Source of the DNA: Candidatus Zixiibacteriota bacterium
Lineage (GTDB): Bacteria > Zixibacteria > MSB-5A5 > GN15 > PGXB01
NCBI GenBank assembly: GCA_900498245.1
Contig: LS998015.1
Span: 73,035-94,573 of the forward strand
Direction of reading: 5' to 3'
DNA length: 21,539 nt
Part shown: one piece after another, positions 1 to 9,300 of the stretch
Layout of the letters: the number at the start of each line of letters is the position of its first letter
Numbering within the stretch: the stretch's first letter is position 1
Position numbers and translations under genes: made by a program
The notes under the pieces: generated by a model
What the model was told of the DNA's origin: nothing
What the model saw: the letters and a program-made list of their open reading frames with translations, nothing else
Databases searched by the model: none

Positions 1-335
1 TTTAGAAGCAATTCTGGAATCGGATCCAGTTCCGTTTCACCTTTCCCGGGGCCGTCCCCCGAGGGATGCGGCAAAATCAATTCTGTCAGGACATCACCTT
101 TTCCGTCATACTGGGCCCGGCAGCGGGTTATTTTCTCGTCCTCATCAATGCGTATGCTCAACATATCGGCGCCGGAGAAAAGGAGTATTGAGGAGGAAAT
201 CCGGCGCAGGAAATCAAGGCGCGAGTATTCAAGGTTGGCGTAGGAAAGCAGTTTATGCAAAAGTTCCCGAAAGCCAAAAAGAACATTGCCTCTCAGATTC
301 GGAACTTTCGATGAAATCTGGCTATCTCGTTCCAT
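1..335 (-). CDS. N-terminal fragment of a probable sensory/signalling protein
   Basis: The reading frame opens at an ATG at 335 (an AGG lies about 9 bases upstream) and stays open for 111 codons to the window edge, so the C-terminus is missing. The visible part begins MERDSQISSKVPNLRG, then a helical stretch (FRELLHKLLSYANLEYSRLDFLRRISSSILLFS), then ADMLSIRIDEDEKITRCRAQYDG. A helix followed by a strand that senses how an input was formed looks like the start of a GAF-type sensory domain, as in histidine kinases, but no catalytic domain is visible. It is divergent from the receiver/ATP-grasp gene at 636, with about 300 bp between them, so a signalling partnership is possible. The domain assignment is inference; only the open, well-formed frame is certain. 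Confidence 0.55.
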   Translation of the reverse strand, partial: MERDSQISSKVPNLRGNVLFGFRELLHKLLSYANLEYSRLDFLRRISSSILLFSGADMLSIRIDEDEKITRCRAQYDGKGDVLTELILPHPSGDGPGKGETELDPIPELLL

Positions 336-385
336 AAGGCAAACCTGTTGAACCTAAAAAGTGACCGAGGTCAAGGAACTATCAC

Positions 386-423
386 TTTGTCAAAAAATGG
401 CAAACCGACACACTTTTTATAAT
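386..423. promoter_or_regulatory. possible operator and -10 box between divergent genes
   Basis: An imperfect palindrome, TTTGTCA-aaaaa-TGGCAAA (386-404, 6 of 7 positions pair), sits 14 bases before a perfect TATAAT at 418-423. No good -35 box lies at the right distance on the plus strand, which suggests an activator-dependent promoter for the gene at 636, or chance in AT-rich DNA. The rest of 336-635 shows no gene. Confidence 0.3.
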
Positions 424-635
424 ATTATATAATTGTCCCCAAAACGCAACTGACATTGGGCACTTTTTCTCCGGGAGAGGCAAAATAACGGGGCAATCCT
501 CCCCGCCGAGCGGGCGATAGGCCTTGTCTTTCCGGGCAATAAATGTTATATCTATACCGTCGATAATTTTGATATTTGAGAATAAAGATTATTGGGAGCA
601 GTAAGAGCCTTTCCTTGCCTACCGGACTCTGATCT

Positions 636-3611
636 ATGCTGGATCGACTTCTAAGCGAAATAATCGGTGCCTCCATTCAGCCGGAGGTCCCGTATGATGC
701 ATTGATGCCGCGCCGGGTGAGCAATCTTCTTCTTGTCAGTAGTTTATACGACCATTACACAATCATCGAGGACGGCCGCCTCTCGGAAATGCTTTTCACC
801 GAGTATCTCGATTTTGATCTTCGTTTTACGCCTTCGATTGAAAGGGTTTCGACCGCCGATGAAGCGCTCGAAAGACTGCGTACGGAACGATTCGATCTGG
901 TGATTTCCATGATGCGGGTGGGGGAGATGAATGTGGAGGAATTCGGGGAAGCGGTTCATACAATCGCGCCCGAAATTCCGGTCATTTTACTGGCCTGCAG
1001 CGCCCGGGAACTCAGTATTTTGCCGCGTCCGGAGAATCTGAAAAATATCGATACGGTCTTCATGTGGCTCGGTGATGTCCGGCTTTTCCTGGCCATTATA
1101 AAATATATCGAAGATCGCATGAATGCCGCTCATGATGCCGAAACCGCGGGAATCAGGAGTATCGTGCTGGTTGAAGATTCGATTCAGTTTTATTCTTCAT
1201 ATCTCCCGATGCTATACACCGAGATTCTCAACCAGTCCCATGCCCTGACCGCCGAAAGCGCCAACCGGGGACAGAAAATCATGCGGATGCGGGCTCGTCC
1301 CAAGGTCCTTCTGGCCCGCACGTATGAAGAAGGTTTAAGAATTTGCGAGCGGTACCGGGACAACCTTCTCGGAGTCATTGTCGATGCGGCCTTTCCCCGG
1401 GAAGGGAAAGTCGACCCGGCCGCCGGTTTTCAACTGGCCCGGAAATTGCGTGAAAAAACCCCGGCGCTCCCGATTCTGATGCAGTCGGACGATCGGAATG
1501 CGGACCAGGCCGCAGAGGTCAATCTGGAGTTTATCGACAAGAATTCCCCGATGCTTCTGGCCAATCTGCGGAATTTTATGCAACAGCATCTTGGTTTCGG
1601 CGATTTCGTTTTTCAGAAACCTGACGGGCAGGTTATAAGCCGTGTGCCCGATCTGCGGACGCTGGATTGGGCCATCCAGGCCGTCCCGGATGAAAATCTT
1701 CTTTATAATATCAGCCGCTACGATTTTTCCACCTGGCTCATGGCGCGAACGGAGTTCGAATTGGCCGAAGCGATACGGAACCTTATTCGGACCGCCGACA
1801 GCGACCCGGCCAATCTCCGACAGGATCTATTAAAAGTACTGCGCGCTTTTCGGCAGAAATCGATATCGGGTATCGTCTCGGAATTTTCCAGCCATATGTT
1901 CGAGAGCGGCAGCGGTTTTGTGCGGATCGGCAAAGGATCACTCGGGGGCAAAGGACGGGGGCTGGCCTTTATCAATTCGATAATCAATCTGTACCGCCTG
2001 GAGCACCGCTTTCCCAATGTAAGGATATTTGTACCTCCCACGGCCGTCCTGGCGACAGGGGTTTTTGATCGGTTTATGGAATCCTCGGGACTTCTGTCAT
2101 ATGCGCTGAAGGAAACCGATGATGAGAAAATCACCCGGGCCTTTCTGAACGCCGAATTTCCGCCAGATATACTGGAAAACCTCTGGGACTATCTTCACTT
2201 GATTCGTTATCCTCTGGCGATTAGGTCCTCCAGCCTCCTGGAGGACGCCTCCTATCAACCGTTTGCCGGCATCTATAAAACATTCATGATTCCGAACAAT
2301 AACGATGATCCGGAAGTTCGTCTGGAAGAACTATGTAACGCCATTAAGATGGTTTACGCGTCTACTTATCATGCCGATCCCAAGGCCTATATGGAGTCAC
2401 TGCCCAATCGTCTTGAGGAAGAGAAAATGGCGGTGATTGTCCAGCAGATTGCCGGCCGCAAGCATGATACATATCTCTATCCCAATTTTGCCGGGGTCGG
2501 CCGTTCCATAAATTTTTACCCGATGCCGGGGATCAGACCCGAAGACGGGGTAGTCTCGGTAACTTTGGGGATGGGGAAAGCGGTGGTCGACGGGGGGCGC
2601 TGTATCCGTTTCTGCCCGGCCGCTCCGACCAAGCCGATTCAGTCTTTTTCTCCCGATGATTATCTGGATAATTCCCCAAAGGAATTTCTCGCTCTCGATC
2701 TGGTCCATGCCGGGCCGAAATCCCGCGGCGCAGAAATTGATTCCATCGATCTGGTGACACTCGATATTGAGACGGCCGCCAAGCATGGGACTCTGTACTC
2801 GGTGGGCTCGGTTTATTCCCGGGAAAACGATGCCATTTATGACGGTATCTCCCGTCCCGGTATCAAGCTGGTGAGCATGGCCGGGATATTGAAAGGCAAT
2901 ATTTTTCCGTTGGCCGAAATTACGTCGTTCCTCTTGAAAGTCGGGACGGCGGCTTCGTCGTGCCCGGTCGAAATCGAGTTTGCGGTCAACCTTTCCGAGG
3001 GATCGGGGAAGCCGCATGAATTCGCATTCCTGCAGATTCGTCCCCTCGTGCTGGGTTCCGAAATTCAGGAAATAGAAATAGACAACATCGACTTGAAAGA
3101 GGCTGTCTGTGTATCGAACATGGCGCTGGGGAACGGCTTCATCCGGGATATAAGGGATGTTGTTTATGTTAAGAAAGACAAATTCGAGCGCAACATGACC
3201 GTGAAAATGGCGGAAGAGATGGGCCAGCTCAATGCCGATTTGAAACAGAGGAAGCGGCCCTATCTATTAATCGGCCCGGGCCGCTGGGGGAGTTCCGACC
3301 CCTGGCTGGGGATACCGGTCAAATGGGCGCAGATATCGGGGGTTCGATGCATTGTCGAAACGGGATTTGAAGACATGCATGTCGACCCGTCGCAGGGTTC
3401 GCATTTCTTCCAAAATATCACGTCATTCGGGATCGGCTACCTGACGATCAATCCCAAATTGAGATCGGGGGATTTCATCAACCTGGATGACTTTGACGGA
3501 TTGGGCGCGGCCTCGGAAACGGATCACCTGCGGCATGTAGCTCTACCGGGGCCTTTGAAAATCGCCCTCAACGGCCGCAAGAATTTCGGCGTCATTCTCA
3601 AATCAAACTGA
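636..3611 (+). CDS. receiver-domain / PEP-pyruvate-type ATP-grasp fusion protein
   Basis: 991 residues. Residues about 28-155 form a receiver-like fold whose phospho-acceptor position is lost (DLVISMMRV where an Asp is expected). Residues about 173-315 form a second receiver with the acidic pair E180/D181, a candidate acceptor D250 (GVIVDAAFP) and K302. The PEP synthase/pyruvate phosphate dikinase N-terminal (ATP-grasp) domain starts near residue 428 with GKGSLGGKGRG and includes LAIRSSSLLEDASYQPFAG near 526. A conserved C-terminal block RPYLLIGPGRWGSSDPW is near 873. The phosphohistidine swivel motif (GGxxSHxA) and the PEP-binding barrel of true PEP synthases are absent, so it is unlikely to make PEP by itself. 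I infer a phosphorylation-controlled ATP-dependent phosphotransfer or regulatory role. The start at 636 has no clear ribosome site, but the in-frame ATG at 705 would remove family-like sequence (YDALMPRRVSNLLLVSS). It may work with the divergent sensor fragment. Confidence 0.85.
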   Translation: MLDRLLSEIIGASIQPEVPYDALMPRRVSNLLLVSSLYDHYTIIEDGRLSEMLFTEYLDFDLRFTPSIERVSTADEALERLRTERFDLVISMMRVGEMNVEEFGEAVHTIAPEIPVILLACSARELSILPRPENLKNIDTVFMWLGDVRLFLAIIKYIEDRMNAAHDAETAGIRSIVLVEDSIQFYSSYLPMLYTEILNQSHALTAESANRGQKIMRMRARPKVLLARTYEEGLRICERYRDNLLGVIVDAAFPREGKVDPAAGFQLARKLREKTPALPILMQSDDRNADQAAEVNLEFIDKNSPMLLANLRNFMQQHLGFGDFVFQKPDGQVISRVPDLRTLDWAIQAVPDENLLYNISRYDFSTWLMARTEFELAEAIRNLIRTADSDPANLRQDLLKVLRAFRQKSISGIVSEFSSHMFESGSGFVRIGKGSLGGKGRGLAFINSIINLYRLEHRFPNVRIFVPPTAVLATGVFDRFMESSGLLSYALKETDDEKITRAFLNAEFPPDILENLWDYLHLIRYPLAIRSSSLLEDASYQPFAGIYKTFMIPNNNDDPEVRLEELCNAIKMVYASTYHADPKAYMESLPNRLEEEKMAVIVQQIAGRKHDTYLYPNFAGVGRSINFYPMPGIRPEDGVVSVTLGMGKAVVDGGRCIRFCPAAPTKPIQSFSPDDYLDNSPKEFLALDLVHAGPKSRGAEIDSIDLVTLDIETAAKHGTLYSVGSVYSRENDAIYDGISRPGIKLVSMAGILKGNIFPLAEITSFLLKVGTAASSCPVEIEFAVNLSEGSGKPHEFAFLQIRPLVLGSEIQEIEIDNIDLKEAVCVSNMALGNGFIRDIRDVVYVKKDKFERNMTVKMAEEMGQLNADLKQRKRPYLLIGPGRWGSSDPWLGIPVKWAQISGVRCIVETGFEDMHVDPSQGSHFFQNITSFGIGYLTINPKLRSGDFINLDDFDGLGAASETDHLRHVALPGPLKIALNGRKNFGVILKSN

Positions 3612-3652
3612 GAAATCGGCGTTTTCTGAGATTTCAGGAGACAAAAGAAAAG

Positions 3653-3725
3653 CTCCCCCGGCAGGACTCGAACCTGCGACCCGGTGATTAACAGTCACCT
3701 GCTCTACCAACTGAGCTACAGGGGA
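3653..3725 (-). tRNA. tRNA-Asn (GTT)
   Basis: A complete cloverleaf reads on the minus strand from 3725 to 3653: acceptor TCCCCTG/CGGGGGA (with one T-G pair), D arm GCTC...GAGC, anticodon arm GGTGA-CTGTTAA-TCACC with anticodon GTT, T arm GCAGG-TTCGAGT-CCTGC, discriminator G73 as usual for Asn. The CCA end is not encoded. Confidence 0.95.
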
Positions 3726-3757
3726 GTGGAAACCTATCCCTATATCGTCAAATTCAT

Positions 3758-3783
3758 AAAAAACTTCCCTGCTTTCGGCAGGG
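3758..3783 (-). other. hairpin with U6 tract in the tRNA-Asn leader
   Basis: Read on the minus strand, CCCTGC-CGAAA-GCAGGG (3783-3767) is a perfect 6-bp stem, followed by AAG and six T (3763-3758). It has the look of an intrinsic terminator but lies between the tRNA-Asn promoter and the tRNA. The predicted start of transcription (about 3783) falls at the first base of the stem, so the primary transcript would begin with this hairpin. Confidence 0.55.
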
Positions 3784-3789
3784 GCTGAT

Positions 3790-3817
3790 ATTATAACAAT
3801 TTCCAGTGATTTGTCAA
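3790..3817 (-). promoter_or_regulatory. sigma70-type promoter of tRNA-Asn
   Basis: On the minus strand a perfect -35 TTGACA (3817-3812), a 16-base spacer and a perfect -10 TATAAT (3795-3790) precede the tRNA gene. The stretch after the -10 is G/C-rich, as in many stringently controlled stable-RNA promoters. Confidence 0.8.
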
Positions 3818-4013
3818 GACGATTTAAACCCTGTCGACTCCGGCGGGGGATTTCTGCTTAATACGGTTTTATCGGTCTCATTCAATCCGGAATAGACAGC
3901 ACCCCCTCATTAGGCCTGATGACGAAATCAGCCAGGGACTCCCCCCAAAAATAATTGCGGACGAAATACAATAAGGTTAGATTTCGCTTATACCCCAAAT
4001 CATGGAGGAAAAA

Positions 4014-4805
4014 TTGGCTCAGTCATATAAATCATCAGATAAAATTGACACCTTCTTGAGCGACCATATTCTGAGAATAATCATGAATCGCCCCGAGAAA
4101 AAAAATGCTTTGACTGTCGCCATGTATTCAAAGATGACGGAGTTTCTTTCGCAGGCCGAAATCGATGAAAATGTCAGGATTATCCTTATTGGCGGCGCCG
4201 GAGGTTCATTCACCAGCGGTAACGACCTGAAAGATTTTCTTGAAAACCCGCCCCGTGACAAATCCAGCCCCGTCTTTGCCTTTATGAACGCGATCAGCCA
4301 GATGGAAAAGCCGGTTATTGCGGCGGTTGAGGGGCTTGCGGTCGGGATCGGCACCACCATGCTTCTCCATTGCGACCTGGTTTATGCCGGGAAAAACTCT
4401 AAATTTCTCCTGCCTTTTGTCAATCTGGGATTATGCCCCGAAGCCGGATCCAGTTTTCTTTTGCCACCTCTGGTTGGGGCCAGAAATGCTACAGAATTGC
4501 TGTTCCTCGGCGAGCCGTTCTCAGCAGAAAGGGCCAAGGAGTTGGGGCTGATAAACGGCATTCTGGAAGATTCCGAGGTTCTGAAGTATGCGGAACAGCA
4601 GGCGAGGAAATTGGCCCTGAAGTCGCAGACTTCGATTCGTCTGACAAAAGCTATGCTGAAGCGAAAGTATGGGCAAATAATAAAAGACACGATTTCCGAA
4701 GAAGCCGAATTACTGATGAAAAGACTGGCCTCACCCGAAGCAGCGGAAGCCTTCGCCGCTTTCTTTGAGCACCGTCAAGCCGATTTCGAAAAATTTAACA
4801 AGTAG
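4014..4805 (+). CDS. enoyl-CoA hydratase/isomerase family protein, delta3-delta2-enoyl-CoA isomerase-like
   Basis: Crotonase-fold protein, a soluble enzyme acting on acyl-CoA thioesters in fatty-acid breakdown. Numbering from the upstream ATG at 4002: RIILIGGAGGSFTSGNDLKDF (59-79) is the CoA-binding/oxyanion region and VIAAVEGLAVGIGTTMLLHCD (105-125) the second oxyanion loop. Both glutamates of classical enoyl-CoA hydratase are replaced (T119 and F139). NLGLCPEAGSS keeps a glutamate, E147, at the position used by ECI2/PECI-type delta3-delta2-enoyl-CoA isomerases, and SGNDL is also typical of that group. An isomerase is therefore more likely than a hydratase. Start: GGAGG (4004-4008) lies 5 bases before a TTG at 4014, whereas the ATG at 4002 has no ribosome site; the two differ by four residues. 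It stands alone, converging on ada with a 77-bp gap. Confidence 0.85.
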   Translation: MAQSYKSSDKIDTFLSDHILRIIMNRPEKKNALTVAMYSKMTEFLSQAEIDENVRIILIGGAGGSFTSGNDLKDFLENPPRDKSSPVFAFMNAISQMEKPVIAAVEGLAVGIGTTMLLHCDLVYAGKNSKFLLPFVNLGLCPEAGSSFLLPPLVGARNATELLFLGEPFSAERAKELGLINGILEDSEVLKYAEQQARKLALKSQTSIRLTKAMLKRKYGQIIKDTISEEAELLMKRLASPEAAEAFAAFFEHRQADFEKFNK

Positions 4806-4882
4806 AAAGTTCAGGGAGAACCAGGGGTCCCGTTGAACCATAACAGGGATATTCAACAGACGCTTCGCCCAGTGCTTTTACT

Positions 4883-6016
4883 TCAGATATCCAGCGAAGA
4901 TTGCCGGGCCGCAGGGGTGATTTTCTCAGGATTCTTTCCTGAGACTCGGCTTTCGTGATGCAGGAGCCACCTTTTCCGCCAGATGCCGCCGCCATAGCCG
5001 CATAATTCCCCATCAGCCCGAATTACTCGATGGCAGGGGATGACTATCGCCAGATGGTTCCTGCCGTTGGCCATCCCCACCGCCCGGGTTGCTGTCGGGC
5101 GCCCCAGTTTCCGGGCCATTTGCACATACGACCAGGTTTCTCCGGGCGGAATGGTGCGAAGCAGATCCCAGACCTTCTTTTCAAAGGGGGTGCCAATGAT
5201 TACCAAAGGAACCGAGAATTTCAATGATTTTCCGTCGAAATAATCTTTCAGCTCCTGTCCCAGCCGCTCCAGATGAGGATTGGTGCCGGGAACGATGCAG
5301 AATCCGCTTTTCTTCTGCAAATGCGTCAATTCTTTCTCCAAACCGCGACGATCAACGAATTCCAGGAGATGAACGCCGTCATTATTTCCGAACGCGGCCA
5401 TTGCTCCCAGCGGTGTGTCAAACCATTTACCCTGAAGATATTTTATATTCTCGGCTTGGCTGGGGGGAGCTCCAAAAACCTGCCTAAATGCTTCCCAAAA
5501 TCCGCTTGATGATTCAAAGCCGTTTTCCAACTGCGCCCCTATGACGCTTTCGCCGCCATGAATTTCATCGAGCGCGGTCCCCATCCGTCTGGCGCGATGA
5601 TAAGCGTGAAAAGTCATCCCGTAGTATTTTTGGAATTGACGGCGGGCGGTGGACGGTTCAATGCCCATTTCTTTGAGGACCGAATCGGTCATTTTGCCGG
5701 TATCCGACCGCTCTATGGCCTCCCGCAACTTGACTACCAGTTTCGGAGCTTTAATATCTTTTTCCAGAGGGTGACATCGGCTACAGGGACGGTACCCGGC
5801 CCTTATTGCTTCCTTTATTGAAGGAAAAAACTCCACGTTTTCGGCCCGCGGTTTCCGGGCGGGGCAAGTCGGGCGGCAAAATATCCCAGTGGTCTTGACC
5901 CCGGCATAAAATACCCCTTCGAAAGCCGTATCGCGTTCAACCAGTGCCTGATACATTATCGAAACGGAGGGGAGGTCCGTTTTATTATTATCTTTTTCCC
6001 CGGCTTGGTAATTCAT
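4883..6016 (-). CDS. ada: Ada: methylphosphotriester/O6-methylguanine-DNA methyltransferase and transcriptional activator
   Basis: 377 residues, close to the length of E. coli Ada. Residues about 22-85 are the N-terminal zinc domain with the four cysteines C47, C51 (FCRPTCPARKP), C78 and C81 (RPCSRC); in the family the first accepts methyl groups from DNA phosphotriesters. Residues about 90-190 are the AraC-type helix-turn-helix linker. Residues about 195-355 are the methyltransferase domain with the active-site motif IPCHRVI, where C328 accepts the methyl group of O6-methylguanine. All three parts appear complete, so self-methylation should convert it into an activator of alkylation-repair genes, including its own. 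The ATG at 6016 is supported by a GAGG 8 bases upstream. The gene appears monocistronic and converges on the isomerase gene. Confidence 0.95.
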   Translation of the reverse strand: MNYQAGEKDNNKTDLPSVSIMYQALVERDTAFEGVFYAGVKTTGIFCRPTCPARKPRAENVEFFPSIKEAIRAGYRPCSRCHPLEKDIKAPKLVVKLREAIERSDTGKMTDSVLKEMGIEPSTARRQFQKYYGMTFHAYHRARRMGTALDEIHGGESVIGAQLENGFESSSGFWEAFRQVFGAPPSQAENIKYLQGKWFDTPLGAMAAFGNNDGVHLLEFVDRRGLEKELTHLQKKSGFCIVPGTNPHLERLGQELKDYFDGKSLKFSVPLVIIGTPFEKKVWDLLRTIPPGETWSYVQMARKLGRPTATRAVGMANGRNHLAIVIPCHRVIRADGELCGYGGGIWRKRWLLHHESRVSGKNPEKITPAARQSSLDI

Positions 6017-6042
6017 CTTATTAACCTCGCAGCCTGATTTAG

Positions 6043-6057
6043 AATATACATCGCTTT
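6043..6057 (-). promoter_or_regulatory. possible ada promoter element
   Basis: On the minus strand upstream of ada, TATATT (6048-6043) could serve as a -10 box. Just upstream lies AAAGCGA (6057-6051), close to the E. coli Ada box AAAGCGCA. The spacing differs from the E. coli promoter and there is no convincing -35 box. Confidence 0.25.
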
Positions 6058-6082
6058 TTCAAATTACGAGCCAAATTTAATT

Positions 6083-6229
6083 TCATATAATTATTCTGCA
6101 TCCGTTTTTCAGGCATTGAATTAATAAAAATTCAAGAATATCCATGGCGTTTGCCGCGGCGATGGGAGTCTCTTTATCGCTGACGGCCTCGCGATTGAAC
6201 TGGATATGATCTCCGCCGGCAAAGTTGTT
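6083..6229 (-). pseudogene. decayed coding remnant, unrecognised
   Basis: A minus-strand frame of 48 codons (6229-6086, stop 6085-6083) reads like real protein with G/C-rich third positions (NNFAGGDHIQFNREAVSDKE, then TPIAAANAMDILEFLLIQCL), but it lacks a plausible start: a TGA at 6232-6230 closes it upstream. A second frame carries protein-like sequence just upstream (AMVILKHHNET from about 6265), so a one-base frameshift could join the two. I do not recognise the family. This lies in the 335-bp gap between ada and the kinase gene, which otherwise shows nothing. Confidence 0.3.
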
Positions 6230-6351
6230 TCATTATGATGCTTAAGGATAACCATTGCCCGCCTTTTGAGAGATATCACGGCATTGGCCGTACCCTATTG
6301 CTATGGAGCAGGAATTAGTTATATTATGTTCAAAGACAACGCCAATGAGGA

Positions 6352-9300
6352 ATGGTTTGCATCCTCCATTTTATCGGGATAAGCCAAATGCAGATTGAAT
6401 CTGAAAAACCCGAATCCGAATTTTTTTCTTTTGAGAAGCCGCTCTCGGAAAATGAAATCACTCAATCGTGGCGCGCCACGGAAGTCAAAACGGGAACACC
6501 CTGCTTTGTAAAAATTTCCAAAACCGGCGCCCTGGGTCACAATGAAGCATCATCCATTCTGGATAAATCCTTCGGGCTTCAGAAGCTTTTACGATCCAGC
6601 CGAATATTGACGGCAATAAGAAAGATCATGGTCAATGAACGGACATTCATTGAATATCCCCTGCTGAATCCGGGGAAGTGGCGGACCCTTGAGCCGAGTC
6701 TATTCTGGAGCCATTATCCCGACCTGCTCGTCGATATTTTTACTATAATTGACTATCTCCATCTTTTCGGGCTGGTCCATTGCGATCTCAAATTCGAGAA
6801 TTTCCAGATTGATATATCCGGCGATAAAATCAGAATTATTCTCATCGATCTCGATTTTCTGGCCAAATCCCGTACATCGCCCGCGTTAAAAATATTCGGA
6901 ACTCCCGGACATATCGCGCCGGAGATACTGAAGAATGAGGAAGTTTTAATTGAATCGGATAATTACTCGATCGGAATTGCCCTGGACAAATATCTAAGGG
7001 CCTTTCGGGAGAAGGCCTGTTCCTTTTCTCCCGATCAGAAAATCGAGGGAAATAATATTGCCGATCTGGTAAGAGATTTAATCGCCGAGGACCCTGTTCA
7101 AAGACCGCCGTCATTAATTGCGGCTATATATAAGCATGGCATTATCGACAGGGGGTCTTTTGACGCGGCGCAGAAGAATCTTCTCGCGATGAAATTATTG
7201 ACAGATTTCGGAAAAATCCGGAGCCGTGCAAGGCATCACCCCGATGATGCCCAGAAGATTATATCTTCCCGAAACGGAATTTTCGGTCTGCCGCTGGAAT
7301 TGATAGAGTTGCTGACAGCGGAAATGGCGATTCACCCCTATCAGAGTTTTCGACATTTTAAGACTTTACTGGCCGCTTCCGCAGTGGAAAGATTCGGCGA
7401 CTCCTGGCACCTTAATGTTCCCGATGAATCGACCTGGAGTGTCCTGAGTAACATGGAGGTTATGGATGGCAATTTCGGCCGAGCGGCAAGGATGCTCCCC
7501 GATGGCGGTCAGGAAATTGATAGATCAATAATTGAATCTATTTTATCAAGCCGGGAGGATGACAGGCCGTACCTGTCATTTCTGGCACTGAAGTCCGCCT
7601 ATTTATTAATTAAGAATAGCGGGCGAGAGGAATTTGGCAATTTAAGATATCAAATTGAGAAAAAACTGGCGGCCCTGAGCAAAAAATTGGGACGTAACCG
7701 GGAAGAAGAGGAATTTTTGGTTTCGGCGATTGCCCATTGTCCGGCTGATTCGACCGAAAAGATTCAGTTGTTTTATGAACAGAGCCAGATGCAGTTACTT
7801 CTGGGAAAAACCGACAGTTTTCTGAGGACCGTTTCCGCCGGGAAGGCCCTATGCGAACGGCTCGGCGACATGAAATTTTACCGGATTTTTCAGCGGCAGG
7901 AGGCCTGGCTTTCAATCGCGCGGGGGGAAATTGAGACGACCGATGCCCTGCTTTCACAGTTGCTAGAGAAGGCCCTTGATGACGGCTGGTATGCTGAAGC
8001 CTCCAAAGTTCTGAGCACCCGGGTTGCAATTCTTCATCGACAGGGGCAAATTCCCGCGGCGATAGATATGCTGAACAAGGCCCTCACATATGCCAAGAAG
8101 CAGGGCGAAGCGGCGGATTTGGTGATTCTTTATTCCAATCTGGCGGTCTTTCATTTTCAGACGGGAAGTTACACTCTCTCAATAAAGTGCGGCAAACAAG
8201 CCGCTGAACTTGCCAATAAAATCGGGCGCTATCACGCTCACCTGTCGGCTCTATATTTGAATTTGATGATTAGTTACTCCCGATTGGCCGATTATGAGCA
8301 GGCCGATTACTGGCTAAATAAGTATTTAAACGGAAAGATAATGGGCCTGGACAGGAAATTTTTTCAAAATTATGGCATTTATCACGGAAACTTGCTGCTC
8401 AAAAGGGGTCAGTTGCGGGAGGCCCGTGATCTGTTTTTTCAGTTCCTGTCGCTCCATTCAGGTGAGGAAAGCGATCGGGACCAGGGCAAACTTTATCAAA
8501 ACATTGTTCTTCTCTCTCTGTACACCGGCAATAGCGGTCAGTTTGAGGATTTCATTTTCAGGGCGCGGAAAGTCTTCAACAGCATTAAGGATTCGACCTC
8601 GCTTCTGGAGTTGGATTTCCTGGAAACCATCCGGGATATTTACGCCAAAACCGCGAGTGATCTGGAGGGGCTGGAGGATTTTTGTGACCGATTCATCGTG
8701 GGTAGGAATCATATAAACGCTGCTCTCTGCCAATTTTACATCATGCTCTATGGCGGCGAATCGGCCAAGAAGAGGGTGCTATCCGATGCCGACCGATACT
8801 CATTCATGAGCAATGAGCCTAAGGTGCCGATATTCAGGGCTGTCCTCGAGCTTATTGAAGCCGAGAACTCAAAAAACCGGGAGAATAATGAATTTCTTGT
8901 TCATCTAAAAACGGCATATCGCGTGCTCAATAATTCCGGAGACCGATATAATTCCCTTCTCCTCTGTTTCCGCATCGGCGAAATCTATAAAGAACTGGGC
9001 TTGGACAAACTGGCCAGAAAATTCCTTCAGCAGGCGCACCTGGAAGCGCAGAGGATCGGTCATACCGCTCTGAATGAAATAATCGAGCGAATCCTGCAGG
9101 ATATGCCCGACCGCGCCGATAATCAATATCATCTGGTTAACTCCCTGAAACATATTTCGGAAATTCTCTATAGTATCGAAGATCGCGATTTATCACTCTC
9201 GAAACTGGTTCGTTACGCCGTCGATGAAACCGGTGCGGAACGCGGCGTGCTTCTCATGCGGGCCGACCCGCAGGCGGAATTGAAGGTCAAGGTGGTGGTT

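Noticed and set aside
2397-3017. 206-codon open frame antisense to the receiver/ATP-grasp gene
   Set aside because: It lies wholly inside a clear gene whose plus-strand frame carries recognisable motifs; antisense frames are long here because of codon bias.
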